From assembly GCA_038246255.1 (NCBI GenBank), contig JBBRWC010000007.1, forward strand, positions 1-64,000: a DNA stretch of 64,000 nucleotides, in the 5' to 3' direction. Below, one piece after another: positions 1-8,347 of the stretch. The stretch's first letter is position 1, and the number at the start of each line of letters is the position of its first letter. Under the pieces are notes generated by a model, which was given only the letters and a program-made list of their open reading frames with translations, made no database searches and was not told the DNA's origin. A program made the translations under genes and the position numbers. The DNA is from RI-242 sp038246255. GTDB lineage: Bacteria; Planctomycetota; UBA1135; GCA-002686595.

Positions 1-417
1 AAAACCTGATGAATAACCCGGGCCAGCCCGGGCTAGAGCCTGGCGGGGCCGTCGCGCTTGCGGCCCAGCAGAGCACGCCATTCGCCGAAGTTCAGCCCAA
101 CGTCGGCCGGCGCGGGACGCTGGCCGCCTGTGTAGCGCCCGCGTGAAAGCAACCCCGCGGGCATCCCGCGCGCCACCCGGCGCGAAGGGTCAGCGCACAG
201 CCTCGGCGCAGCCCGCGCTTCACCGAGGTCCTACACGCCGCGAAGTCGTCGGGGCGGTCTAATGGTCGCGCGCGCGGCCGGGCCGCCCCGCTCACCGGCG
301 CCCACCGCCTCGCACGATGGTCCACGACCGCCTCAGCACCCCCTCGCAAACACCCATCGTCCGCGCTTCGCCCGCGTCGCGCGCCGCGGGCGCCGTCGGG
401 CGCGGGGATGTTCGCGC
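1..417. other. Left edge without assignable gene
   Basis: Open frames exist on both strands (for example minus 33 to about 230) but they are Arg/Pro/Ala-rich and match nothing I know. Two self-complementary cccggg motifs occur at 18-33. I cannot tell whether a gene from outside the window ends here. Confidence 0.3.
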
Positions 418-1440
418 ATGAGCCTCGTCGACGGTTTGATCGATCGGGGAGCGTTGCCCGACGCCCTGGTCCGCTTTGGAATCCGCCGGCTGTTGCGTCA
501 GCGCCTGCGCGACGAGGCCGCGCGCGAACATCCACAGCGGCACCTCCTCGAACTGCGCTCGAGCCCGCTCGCCGTCGAGACCGACGCCGCGAACCGCCAG
601 CACTACGAGGTTCCGCCGCGCTTTTTCGAGTGCGTGCTCGGCCCGCGCCTCAAATACTCGTCGTGTTATTATCCGACCGGCGCGGAGTCCCTCGCCCAGG
701 CCGAGGAGCTGATGCTCGCTCTGAGCGCGGAGCGCGCGCAGCTGGAAGACGGGCAGGACGTGCTCGAGCTGGGTTGCGGTTGGGGTTCCTTGACCCTATG
801 GATAGCCGAGCGTTACCCCGCGAGCCGCATCGTCGCCCTCTCCAACAGCGCGCCCCAGCGGCGGTTCATCGAAGAGCGGGCGCGCGAGCGCGGCCTCGCA
901 AACGTCGAAGTCATCACCGCGGACATCAACCGCTTTCGCACGGACCGTTCGTTCGACCGCATCGTCTCGGTCGAGATGTTCGAGCACGTGCGCAACCACG
1001 CGTTGCTCTTCGAGCGCGTGGCCGGATGGCTGCGGCCAAAGGGCCGCGCGTTCGTCCACGTTTTCTGCCACACGCGCTACACCTACCCCTTCGAGATCGA
1101 TGGCGACAACGATTGGATGGGTCGGCACTTTTTCACCGGCGGGTTGATGCCCTCCGAGCAACTTTTCCTCGGTTACGACGAACACCTCGTCGCCGAACAG
1201 CACTGGCGCGTCAGCGGCTCCCACTACGCGCGCACGTCCGAGCACTGGCTCGCCAACCAAGACTCCCATCGCGAGGAACTCCTCGAGATCTTGCGCGGTG
1301 TGCACGGTGAGGACGCGGCGCGCTGGTTCGAACGCTGGCGCGTATTTTTCATGTCCTGCGCGGAACTCTTCGGCTACCACGGCGGCGACGAGTGGCGTGT
1401 TGCGCACTACCTGTTCCGACACCGCGACCGCCCGTCCTGA
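418..1440 (+). CDS. CFA-like SAM-dependent methyltransferase
   Basis: A 340-residue protein of the cyclopropane-fatty-acyl-phospholipid synthase superfamily (COG2230 type), expected to transfer a methyl or methylene group from S-adenosylmethionine to an unsaturated lipid chain. The SAM-binding motif I (VLELGCGWGS) is at residues 115-124. The substrate-side motif QHYEVPPRFF...LKYSSCYY (61-85) is the variant of the short paralogue, not the HYDxGNxFF form of true CFA synthases. I chose the ATG at 418 because the reading frame upstream is arginine-rich and the alignable part begins here. It is the first gene of a lipid cluster that also contains a full-length CFA synthase at 4985. It may make methyl-branched or furan fatty acids rather than cyclopropane rings; the exact product is inference. 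Confidence 0.88.
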   Translation: MSLVDGLIDRGALPDALVRFGIRRLLRQRLRDEAAREHPQRHLLELRSSPLAVETDAANRQHYEVPPRFFECVLGPRLKYSSCYYPTGAESLAQAEELMLALSAERAQLEDGQDVLELGCGWGSLTLWIAERYPASRIVALSNSAPQRRFIEERARERGLANVEVITADINRFRTDRSFDRIVSVEMFEHVRNHALLFERVAGWLRPKGRAFVHVFCHTRYTYPFEIDGDNDWMGRHFFTGGLMPSEQLFLGYDEHLVAEQHWRVSGSHYARTSEHWLANQDSHREELLEILRGVHGEDAARWFERWRVFFMSCAELFGYHGGDEWRVAHYLFRHRDRPS

Positions 1441-1490
1441 AACGCGCCCCACGCGCTTTGCCGCTCCCTGCGGCCACCCCTAATTATTCC

Positions 1491-2687
1491 ATGTCCTTCG
1501 AACCTTCTTCCGCACGGGGCCCGCAGAGCGTCGACGCACCGCCGTCCAAGGGGTCGCGTGTTCGCGATTACCCCCACCGCGACCACTCCCACAAGGTCCA
1601 CGCCGCACCCGCGGGATTTCCGCTGCCGGAGCACCCCGCCGCGCCTTCATCGGCATCGATGGGCGGCCCGCTCGCGCCCGCGAGCCCGCGCCACCGTCCG
1701 CAATGGCGGCGGATCCTGGCGCGGCTCGCGCTGTCCATGGACACCTGGGCGCAGTCGGAAGAGCTCAAGCGCGCCGCTCCGCGCAAGAACGCCGCGCGGC
1801 GCGTGGAGTGGGTGCGCATGCTGCCGTTCGCGCTGCTTCACCTGGCGTGCCTCGCCGTCCTGTGGGTCGGGTGGAGCCCGATCGCGGTTGCCGTGGCCGT
1901 TGGCATGTACCTCGTGCGCATGTTCGCGATCACGGGCTTCTACCACCGCTACTTCTCCCACCGCACGTTCAAGACCTCCCGCGCCGGCCAGTTCGTGATG
2001 GCGCTGCTCGGCGCGTCCGCGACCCAGCGCGGGCCCTTGTGGTGGGCATCGCACCACCGCCGCCACCACCAAAACTCCGACAAGCCCGAGGACGTCCACT
2101 CGCCGTTGCAGCATGGATTCTGGTGGAGCCACGTGGGTTGGATCAGCACCGCCGATAACTTCCCGACCGACCTCGCGGCCGTGCGCGACCTCGTGCGTTT
2201 CCCCGAGCTGCGTTTCCTCGACCGCTTTGACACCCTCGTGCCGTTCGCGACCGGCGCGGCGATGTTCGGTTTGGGGATCGCCCTCGACGCGCTGTGGCCG
2301 AGCTTGGGCACGAGCGGTTGGCAGATGCTGGTGTGGGGTTACGTGATCTCGACGGTCGTGCTCGCGCACGCGACGTTCACGATCAACTCCCTCAGCCACG
2401 TTTTTGGTTCGCGCCGCTACGAAACCTCCGACACGAGCCGCAACAACCCGCTGCTCGCGCTGTTGACCCTCGGCGAGGGTTGGCACAACAACCACCACCA
2501 CTACCAGTCCTCGACGCGTCAGGGCTTTTATTGGTGGGAGGTCGACCTGACCTACTACGGCCTCGTTGCGCTTTCCTGGCTTGGCCTCGTGTGGGACCTG
2601 AAGCCGGTGCCGCGCGACGTGCGCGACGGGCGAGTCGGGCGCGGAAGTCAGGGGAATCAGGCAAGCCAGGACAGCCGGAAGGCCTGA
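1491..2687 (+). CDS. Fatty-acid (acyl-CoA Delta9-type) desaturase
   Basis: A membrane di-iron desaturase of 398 residues that should introduce a cis double bond into saturated acyl chains. All three histidine boxes are present: HRYFSHR at about residues 152-158, HHRRHH at 188-193 and HNNHH at 332-336, the spacing usual for acyl-CoA/stearoyl desaturases. Hydrophobic pairs flank the boxes. The first ~75 residues are Pro/Ser-rich and not part of the core domain. The ATG at 1491 follows the methyltransferase stop by about 50 bases. An upstream in-frame start would overlap that gene and add a low-complexity tail. Its product, an unsaturated chain, is the substrate of the two neighbouring CFA-type methyltransferases, so a shared pathway is likely. 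Confidence 0.92.
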   Translation: MSFEPSSARGPQSVDAPPSKGSRVRDYPHRDHSHKVHAAPAGFPLPEHPAAPSSASMGGPLAPASPRHRPQWRRILARLALSMDTWAQSEELKRAAPRKNAARRVEWVRMLPFALLHLACLAVLWVGWSPIAVAVAVGMYLVRMFAITGFYHRYFSHRTFKTSRAGQFVMALLGASATQRGPLWWASHHRRHHQNSDKPEDVHSPLQHGFWWSHVGWISTADNFPTDLAAVRDLVRFPELRFLDRFDTLVPFATGAAMFGLGIALDALWPSLGTSGWQMLVWGYVISTVVLAHATFTINSLSHVFGSRRYETSDTSRNNPLLALLTLGEGWHNNHHHYQSSTRQGFYWWEVDLTYYGLVALSWLGLVWDLKPVPRDVRDGRVGRGSQGNQASQDSRKA

Positions 2688-2715
2688 TTTCCATCGAAAG
2701 CGCCAATATTTAGAC

Positions 2716-2785
2716 GCAGGGCGGCACGGCGCGGCACGGCGCGGCGCGGCGCGGCGCAGCACGGCGCAGCACGGGGCGGCACGGT
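2716..2785. repeat. GC-rich low-complexity repeat
   Basis: About 70 bases made of variants of the units ggcacggcgc and ggcgc repeated in tandem, in the gap between the desaturase and the FAD oxidoreductase. It separates the two parts of the lipid cluster and has no coding signal of its own. Confidence 0.7.
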
Positions 2786-2904
2786 CGACGCTGGGCTGTG
2801 ACAGGCGTGTCCGGGGGCGCTATCGTCCCCCATCGCTATCGGCCGCGGCGCGCTCGCATCCAAATCGGGCGCGCGGGCGAAGAGCGCTGGAACGCCCCCC
2901 CCCT

Positions 2905-4161
2905 ATGCGGATCGCCGTCGTCGGAACCGGAATCAGCGGCCTCGTCGCCGCGCATTTCCTTGCCGAGCACCACGAGCTCGTGGTTTTCGAAGCCGCCGAT
3001 CGCCTCGGCGGGCATACCCATACCCACGCCATCGAACTCGGCGGAAATGCGTATGCGATCGACACCGGATTCATCGTCTTCAACGATTGGACCTACCCGA
3101 ACTTCATCCGGCTGCTGGAGCATCTGGGCGTCCCGTCGCAGGCCAGTGACATGAGCTTCAGCGTGCGTTCGAGTGTCACCGGCCTTGAGTACAACGGCCA
3201 CTCCCTCGACACGCTGTTCGCCCAGCGCATGAACCTGTTGCGCCCAAGCTTCATCGGCATGGTGCGCGAGATCTTGCGCTTCAATCGCACCGCGCGAACG
3301 CTGCTGGAGCTGCCGGAGCTCGAAGCTGGACCGACGCTTGCGCAGTACCTCGAGCGCGGCGGGTACGGCCCGCGCTTCGCACAGGACTATCTTTTGCCGA
3401 TGGGGGCCGCGATCTGGTCGGCGAGCCACCGCCAGATGCTCGCTTTCCCGGCGCGTTACTTCGTTCAGTTTTTCGCGAACCACGGGATGCTGTCGGTCGA
3501 CGAGCGCCCCGCATGGCGCGTCGTTCGCGGGGGCTCGAGCCGTTACCTCGGACCGATCAGCGCGCCGTTTTGCGCCGCGGTGCGTCTCCAAACGCCGGTG
3601 CGGTCGGTGCGGCGCGACACAAACGGCGTGGAAGTGACCACGCAGGCCGGCGCGACGGAGCGCTTTGATGCCGCCGTCCTCGCCGTCCACGCACCGCAGG
3701 CACTCGCGCTGCTCGCCGATGCGGATCCGCGCGAGCGCGAAGTGTTGGGAGCGTTTGAATACCAACCGAACGAGGCCGTTCTGCACACCGACGCGCGGCT
3801 TTTGCCGCGGCGCAAGAAGGCCTGGGCCGCATGGAACTACCACCAACTGGGGGTTGGGCCCGATGCGCGGGTCGCGGTGAGTTACCACATGAACCGTCTG
3901 CAATCGATCGACGGTCCCGAGCAGTTCCTTGTCACGCTCAACCACACGGACGCCATCGATCCCGCGCGCATCCTGCGGCGCCTCGCGTACGAGCACCCGG
4001 TGTACTCCCACACTGCCGTGGCGGCGCAGCGACGGTGGAGTGCGATCAACGGCGCGCGCAACACGTGGTTCGCGGGCGCGTACTGGGGTTACGGGTTTCA
4101 CGAGGACGGCGTTAAAAGTGGATTGCGCGTTGCGCAGGCGCTAGGAGCGCACACGTGGTGA
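2905..4161 (+). CDS. FAD-dependent amine-oxidase-like oxidoreductase
   Basis: A 418-residue flavoprotein (COG2907 type). The dinucleotide-binding motif VGTGISG begins at residue 6, followed by the FAD-contacting RLGGH segment near residue 32 and the DTGFIVFND stretch typical of this family. The family sits next to DUF1365 and CFA-synthase genes in many bacteria, as here. Related genes in alphaproteobacteria belong to singlet-oxygen-responsive operons and have been linked to oxidative conversion of methylated fatty acids. That link is from memory and not shown by this sequence. The coding region ends inside the start of the next gene (overlap 4155-4161), which implies translational coupling. 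The reaction here is probably desaturation or oxidation of a membrane-lipid acyl chain. Confidence 0.88.
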   Translation: MRIAVVGTGISGLVAAHFLAEHHELVVFEAADRLGGHTHTHAIELGGNAYAIDTGFIVFNDWTYPNFIRLLEHLGVPSQASDMSFSVRSSVTGLEYNGHSLDTLFAQRMNLLRPSFIGMVREILRFNRTARTLLELPELEAGPTLAQYLERGGYGPRFAQDYLLPMGAAIWSASHRQMLAFPARYFVQFFANHGMLSVDERPAWRVVRGGSSRYLGPISAPFCAAVRLQTPVRSVRRDTNGVEVTTQAGATERFDAAVLAVHAPQALALLADADPREREVLGAFEYQPNEAVLHTDARLLPRRKKAWAAWNYHQLGVGPDARVAVSYHMNRLQSIDGPEQFLVTLNHTDAIDPARILRRLAYEHPVYSHTAVAAQRRWSAINGARNTWFAGAYWGYGFHEDGVKSGLRVAQALGAHTW

Positions 4162-4988
4162 CCGCGAGCGGCGAGCGCGCGAGCGCGATCTACACCGGCA
4201 CGGTGCGCCACCGCCGGATCGGTGCGCGCCCGCGCGCGTTTTCGTACCGCACCACGTGGCTCTACCTCGACCTCGACGAGCTTCCGACGGTGTTCCAGGG
4301 CCGCTGGCTTTGGTCATTTGAGCGTCCCAACGTCAACTGCGTCCTGCGCCGCGACCTGCTGGGTGGCGACCGGGCCCCCGCGGGCCTGTCCGCCGCCGAC
4401 GCGGCGCGCGACCTCGACACCCATGTACGTGGACGCGTGCGTGCGGCCCTGGGTTTCGAGCCCAAGGGACCTATCCGTGTTTTAGTGGCGCCGCGCTCGT
4501 TCGGATTGGCCTTCAATCCCGTCGCGTTTTACTGGTGCTTCGACCGCCTCGGTGTCGCCGTCGACGCGGTGGTTGCCGAGATCACCAACACACCCTGGGG
4601 CGAACGCCACGCCTACGTGTTGGACGGTCGCGCAGCGGGTGCGCACCAAAAGGTGCAGCGCTTCCACTTCGAGAAGGCATTCCACGTCTCGCCTTTCCAA
4701 CCGATGGAGCACCATTACGACTGGAGCTTTGCGCGTCCGGCCGACACGCTCGCGATCCACATGGAAAACGTCGATCCCGCGAACGGCGCGGTCTGTTTCG
4801 ACGCCACGTTGAGCCTCACGCGCCGGCCGCTGGATGGGCGCAGCCTTGCGGCGATGCTGGCACGCCACCCGGCCCAAGGCCTGTTGACCCTGGCCGCGAT
4901 CTACGGCCAGGCCGCGCGCCTGTGGCTCGGCAGAACACCATTCTTCAGCCACCCGTCGGGCGCGCCCCGTTCACCGACCGAGCGATGA
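4155..4988 (+). CDS. DUF1365 family protein
   Basis: A 277-residue DUF1365 protein of unknown biochemical activity. Characteristic segments are IYTGTVRHRR at the N-terminus, the SFGLAFNPVAFYWCFD block at about residue 115, the following EITNTPWGERHAY segment, and FHVSPFQPM at about 178. No catalytic motif can be named. It begins at GTG 4155 or GTG 4158, both inside the end of the preceding FAD oxidoreductase, and its stop overlaps the ATG of the CFA synthase (ATGA at 4985-4988). This strict coupling to an FAD oxidoreductase and a CFA synthase is the conserved context of the family and supports a shared role in lipid modification. Confidence 0.9.
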   Translation: MVTASGERASAIYTGTVRHRRIGARPRAFSYRTTWLYLDLDELPTVFQGRWLWSFERPNVNCVLRRDLLGGDRAPAGLSAADAARDLDTHVRGRVRAALGFEPKGPIRVLVAPRSFGLAFNPVAFYWCFDRLGVAVDAVVAEITNTPWGERHAYVLDGRAAGAHQKVQRFHFEKAFHVSPFQPMEHHYDWSFARPADTLAIHMENVDPANGAVCFDATLSLTRRPLDGRSLAAMLARHPAQGLLTLAAIYGQAARLWLGRTPFFSHPSGAPRSPTER

Positions 4989-6307
4989 ATACTCTGAACG
5001 CAAGCCCCCTCACTGCTGAGCTTGGCCGCGTTGCAGCGCGTTTGCCGGGGTTCTCCGACCGTGTGCTCGCGGACGCCGTTTGCCGGCGGCTTGGTGCGAT
5101 CGAGCACGGTGTGCTCGAGTTCATCGACACGACGTCGGCCGGGGGGGCGGGCGGGCGGACACTGCGCTTTGGCCATCAAGCCCGCCATCCCGCGACAGGT
5201 GCGGAGCTGGTCGGCCGGGTGCGTATCCTCGATCCCGAGTTTTGGTGGGCGCTCGCGCTGCGCGGTTCGGTCGGCGCCGGCGAGGCGTGGGCGCGCGGCC
5301 ACTGGACCAGCGACGATCCTGTGACCGTAGTGCGTTTGTTCGGTCTCAACCGCGGGCTTTCGACGGGTATCGAGGGCGGTCTCGCGCGCCTTTCCCGGCC
5401 GTTCTTGAACCTCTTCCACCGCCTGCGCCCGAACACACCGCGCGGTGCGCGGCGCAACATCGCGGCGCATTACGACCTTGGAAACGCCTTCTTCGACCTG
5501 ATCCTCGACCCGACGCTGTCCTACTCCTGCGCTCTGTTCGACCACCCTGGGCAGAGCCTTGAGGACGCGTCCTTGAACAAGCTAGAGCGCACGTGCCGCA
5601 AGCTCGAACTTGGTCCCGGCGACCACCTGCTCGAGATCGGCACCGGCTGGGGCGGACTCGCCCTCCACGCGGCAGCGCGGTTTGGGTGCCGCGTGACCAC
5701 GACGACGATCAGCCGTGCGCAACACGAGGTCGCCGTTGCGCGTGTGCGCGCGGCGGGTCTCGCGGGCCGCGTGACGGTCCTGTGCGAGGACTACCGCAAC
5801 CTGCGCGGCACGTTCGACAAGCTGGTTTCGATCGAGATGATCGAAGCGATTGGTTGGCGCCAGTACCGCGAGTACTTCGCGGCCCTCGGGGGGCTGCTCG
5901 AGCCGAACGGGCGTGCACTCGTTCAGGCGATCACGATCCAGGACCAGTATTTCGAGGCCGCGAAGCGCAGCGTCGATTTTGTGCAGCGCTACGTGTTCCC
6001 GGGCTGCACGATCCCGTCGACGACGGCACTGCTCCAGGCGATGACGGCGTCCAGCGACCTGCGGCTCACGCAGATGGAGGACCTAACACCCCATTACGCG
6101 ACCACCCTCGCGCACTGGCGTCGGGGGCTGCATCTAAATGGCGCGGCGATCGCGGCGCTCGGTTACACCCCGGAGTTCCTGCGCCTCTTCGAGTGGTACC
6201 TGATCTACTGCGAAGGCGGTTTTGAGGAGCGCGCGATCCAGGACGTCCAATACCTTTTTGCGAAGCCCCTGGACCGCTCCGCACCCTTCCTGCCGCCCCT
6301 TTCCTGA
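4985..6307 (+). CDS. cfa: Cyclopropane-fatty-acyl-phospholipid synthase
   Basis: A 440-residue protein with the architecture of full-length CFA synthase: an N-terminal lipid-binding domain (about residues 1-150) and a C-terminal SAM methyltransferase domain. HYDLGNAFF (162-170) and TLSYSCALF (177-185) match the active-site loop. LLEIGTGWGG (215-224) is the SAM-binding motif. The SIEMIEAIG and QAITIQDQYF segments are further family marks. It should transfer a methylene group from SAM to the double bond of an unsaturated phospholipid acyl chain. Start ATG 4985 overlaps the DUF1365 stop by four bases. The C-terminal part of this enzyme is homologous to the short methyltransferase at 418, so the cluster has two paralogues that may act on different chains. 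Confidence 0.93.
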   Translation: MNTLNASPLTAELGRVAARLPGFSDRVLADAVCRRLGAIEHGVLEFIDTTSAGGAGGRTLRFGHQARHPATGAELVGRVRILDPEFWWALALRGSVGAGEAWARGHWTSDDPVTVVRLFGLNRGLSTGIEGGLARLSRPFLNLFHRLRPNTPRGARRNIAAHYDLGNAFFDLILDPTLSYSCALFDHPGQSLEDASLNKLERTCRKLELGPGDHLLEIGTGWGGLALHAAARFGCRVTTTTISRAQHEVAVARVRAAGLAGRVTVLCEDYRNLRGTFDKLVSIEMIEAIGWRQYREYFAALGGLLEPNGRALVQAITIQDQYFEAAKRSVDFVQRYVFPGCTIPSTTALLQAMTASSDLRLTQMEDLTPHYATTLAHWRRGLHLNGAAIAALGYTPEFLRLFEWYLIYCEGGFEERAIQDVQYLFAKPLDRSAPFLPPLS

Positions 6308-6843
6308 TGGCCAACGTCGCGAACTTCGTCGGTTTCCAACTCGCTTGGTTCGCCAGCGTCCTCGGCGCGGCGCAAGGCCACGGTTGGATCGGACCGTTGG
6401 CGGTGGCGCTGTTCGCGCTGGCACACGTCAACTTCCAGCGCCGAATTTGCGGCCCCTGGCGCCAGGACCTCGTGCTCGCGGTGTGGTTGATGGGAGTCGG
6501 TTTGGTGCTCGACACCATTTGGACGGCGCTGGGGTTCTTGAACTTCGACGGAGGACCGCGGTTGGGCCTCGTTCCCCTGTGGATGGTAGGGCTGTGGGCG
6601 AATCTGGCGCTCACCCTGCGCCATTCGATGCGCTGGCTCAGCGGCCGTTTGGCTTTGGCGCTGGTGTTGGGCGCGGTCAGCGGTCCGCTGTCGTACTGGG
6701 CGGGAGCACGGCTCGGCGCTCTCGAACTGCACGCCGACCTGTGGCCCAGCCTCGCGGTGCTCGCGGCGTCGTGGGCGTTCGCGTTTCCGCTTGCGGTTTA
6801 CCTGGAGCAGCGCAGCGCGCCGCGCCCGGGCCCCCGGGAGTGA
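6307..6843 (+). CDS. DUF2878 family membrane protein
   Basis: A 178-residue integral membrane protein with about five predicted helices and the family's N-terminal NFVGFQLAWFASV segment. DUF2878 has no assigned reaction. Genes of this family commonly close FAD oxidoreductase-DUF1365-CFA operons, exactly the position seen here. The start overlaps the CFA synthase stop by one base (TGATG), so it is translated from the same message. It probably supports lipid modification at the membrane, but this is inferred from context only. The last codons run into a tandem repeat that begins just before the stop. Confidence 0.82.
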   Translation: MANVANFVGFQLAWFASVLGAAQGHGWIGPLAVALFALAHVNFQRRICGPWRQDLVLAVWLMGVGLVLDTIWTALGFLNFDGGPRLGLVPLWMVGLWANLALTLRHSMRWLSGRLALALVLGAVSGPLSYWAGARLGALELHADLWPSLAVLAASWAFAFPLAVYLEQRSAPRPGPRE

Positions 6844-6915
6844 CAGGGCCCCCGGGAGCGCCCGTTCCCCCGGGAGCGCCCGTTCCCCCGGGAGCGACAG
6901 GGCCCCCGGGAGTGG
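6828..6915. repeat. Tandem/palindromic cccccgggagyg repeat
   Basis: Five copies of a short unit (consensus gcccccgggagcg, each with a cccggg palindrome) separated by 4-6 bases. They begin in the last codons of the DUF2878 gene and run through the gap before the convergent peptide transporter. The clustered self-complementary units could fold into hairpins between the two convergent genes, but no T-tract follows, so I do not call a terminator. Confidence 0.75.
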
Positions 6916-6952
6916 CTCCGCGGGAGGCTCGGGCCGCGCGGGGCCAACGCGA

Positions 6953-8347
6953 TCATTCGCCTTCGTCTTGCACGAACGTGTCGCCCTTGTACTTGGCGGC
7001 AAACACGAAGTAGGCGAGCGTCACGACCACCATCGCCACCGTGAAGAACCAGAAGTAGTCGGCGCCCTCGAGGGTGATCCAACCCAGCGACATGACCTTG
7101 TTCACGCCGGAAGCAAACAGGTTGCCGAAGCTGACACCGAGGAAGTAGATGCCCATGATGAAGGACTTCATCTTCCGCGGTGCCTGGGAGTAGGCGAACT
7201 CGAGGGTCGTGATCGACACGAGGACCTCGGCGGACGTCAACACGAGGTACCCGAGGATCTGCCAGAGGATGGAGGGTGTCTCCCCGCCGTCGATTCGCAT
7301 CTGCAGCCAGGCCGTCATCGCCGATGCCAGGATGGTGACGCAAAAACCGATGCCGATCTTCCGCAAGGGGGTCAGGCCGACCACGCGGTTCAGCCGCGGG
7401 TAGATGACCAGGGCGAAGAGCGGCAAGAGGAACAGGATGAAGACCGGATTGGCGGCTTGGATTTGGGCCGGCAGGAGCTCGTAACCTAAGACGTTGAGGT
7501 CCATAGCGTTTGCCTGGAGCACCCACGCGGACCCCGTTTGGTCGAAGATCGACCAAAACATTGGCACGAAGAGCAGGAACAGCGGCGCGAGGTAGCGCAG
7601 CGAGCGCAATCCCTCGGGGCTCAGGGTTTCCGAGCGGAACTTCGCCCAACCGGACGGTGGCACGTGGGCGAACTTGTGGCGTCCAACCCAGAACGTGATA
7701 GTCGCTATCACCATCAGGACCCCCGGGAGTCCGAACGCAACCCAGGGTCCGTACTCGTCTAGCAGCTTAGGGATGAGGAACGACGATGCTGCGGCGCCGA
7801 CGTTGATCGAGAAGTACCACCACTCGAACGCCTTCGCGAGCAGGTGCTTGTTGCGCGAGCCGAACTGGTCACCGAGGTTGGCTGAAGCGCAGGGTTTGAT
7901 GCCGCCTGCGCCGATCGCGATGAACAAAAGCCCCGCATACATCCACGTTTTCGGCTCGAAGAGCTGCGCGCCGATGCCGGAGTCACCCATCGCCAGCAAT
8001 CCGTGGCCGACGCAGTAACCGAGCGACAAGTAGATGATCGTTTTGTACTTGCCGAGGAAAACGTCCGAGAGGATCGATCCAAGGAGCGGGAAGAAGTACG
8101 CCGCCGCGTTGAAGAGGTGGTAAAGGGACTTCGCGTCCTCGTCGGACATGTAAGCGGGCTGGCCGTTCGAGTTGAGCAGATGCTCCGTCATGTAGACGAC
8201 GAGGATCGCCTTCATGCCGTAGAAGCTGAACCGCTCGGCGAGTTCGTTGCCGAGCAGGTACGGCAGGCCGCGCGGCATGCGCTCCGTCACTTCCGGTGTG
8301 GTGCGGTACGGGGGAGCGGGAGCGTCGCGCATGGGGGGTGGGGTCAC
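6953..8347 (-). CDS. Peptide MFS transporter (POT/PTR family)
   Basis: A proton-coupled oligopeptide transporter of the POT family, about 464 residues with 12-14 hydrophobic segments. The first helix carries the family signature around ELAERFSFYGMKAILVVYM (the ExxERFxYYG proton-coupling motif). A second family mark is the cytoplasmic helix segment with DVFLGKYKTI. It should import di- and tripeptides together with protons. The GTG start at 8347 overlaps the stop of the cardiolipin synthase (8344-8346). An ATG five codons in (8332) is an alternative. It is the last gene of a minus-strand run and converges with the lipid cluster. Confidence 0.92.
   Translation of the reverse strand: MTPPPMRDAPAPPYRTTPEVTERMPRGLPYLLGNELAERFSFYGMKAILVVYMTEHLLNSNGQPAYMSDEDAKSLYHLFNAAAYFFPLLGSILSDVFLGKYKTIIYLSLGYCVGHGLLAMGDSGIGAQLFEPKTWMYAGLLFIAIGAGGIKPCASANLGDQFGSRNKHLLAKAFEWWYFSINVGAAASSFLIPKLLDEYGPWVAFGLPGVLMVIATITFWVGRHKFAHVPPSGWAKFRSETLSPEGLRSLRYLAPLFLLFVPMFWSIFDQTGSAWVLQANAMDLNVLGYELLPAQIQAANPVFILFLLPLFALVIYPRLNRVVGLTPLRKIGIGFCVTILASAMTAWLQMRIDGGETPSILWQILGYLVLTSAEVLVSITTLEFAYSQAPRKMKSFIMGIYFLGVSFGNLFASGVNKVMSLGWITLEGADYFWFFTVAMVVVTLAYFVFAAKYKGDTFVQDEGE

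Noticed and set aside
33..230. Minus-strand open frame at the left edge ending at TAG 33-35
   Set aside because: Arg/Pro/Gly-rich translation without a known motif or start context. Could be the tail of a real gene, but nothing supports it.
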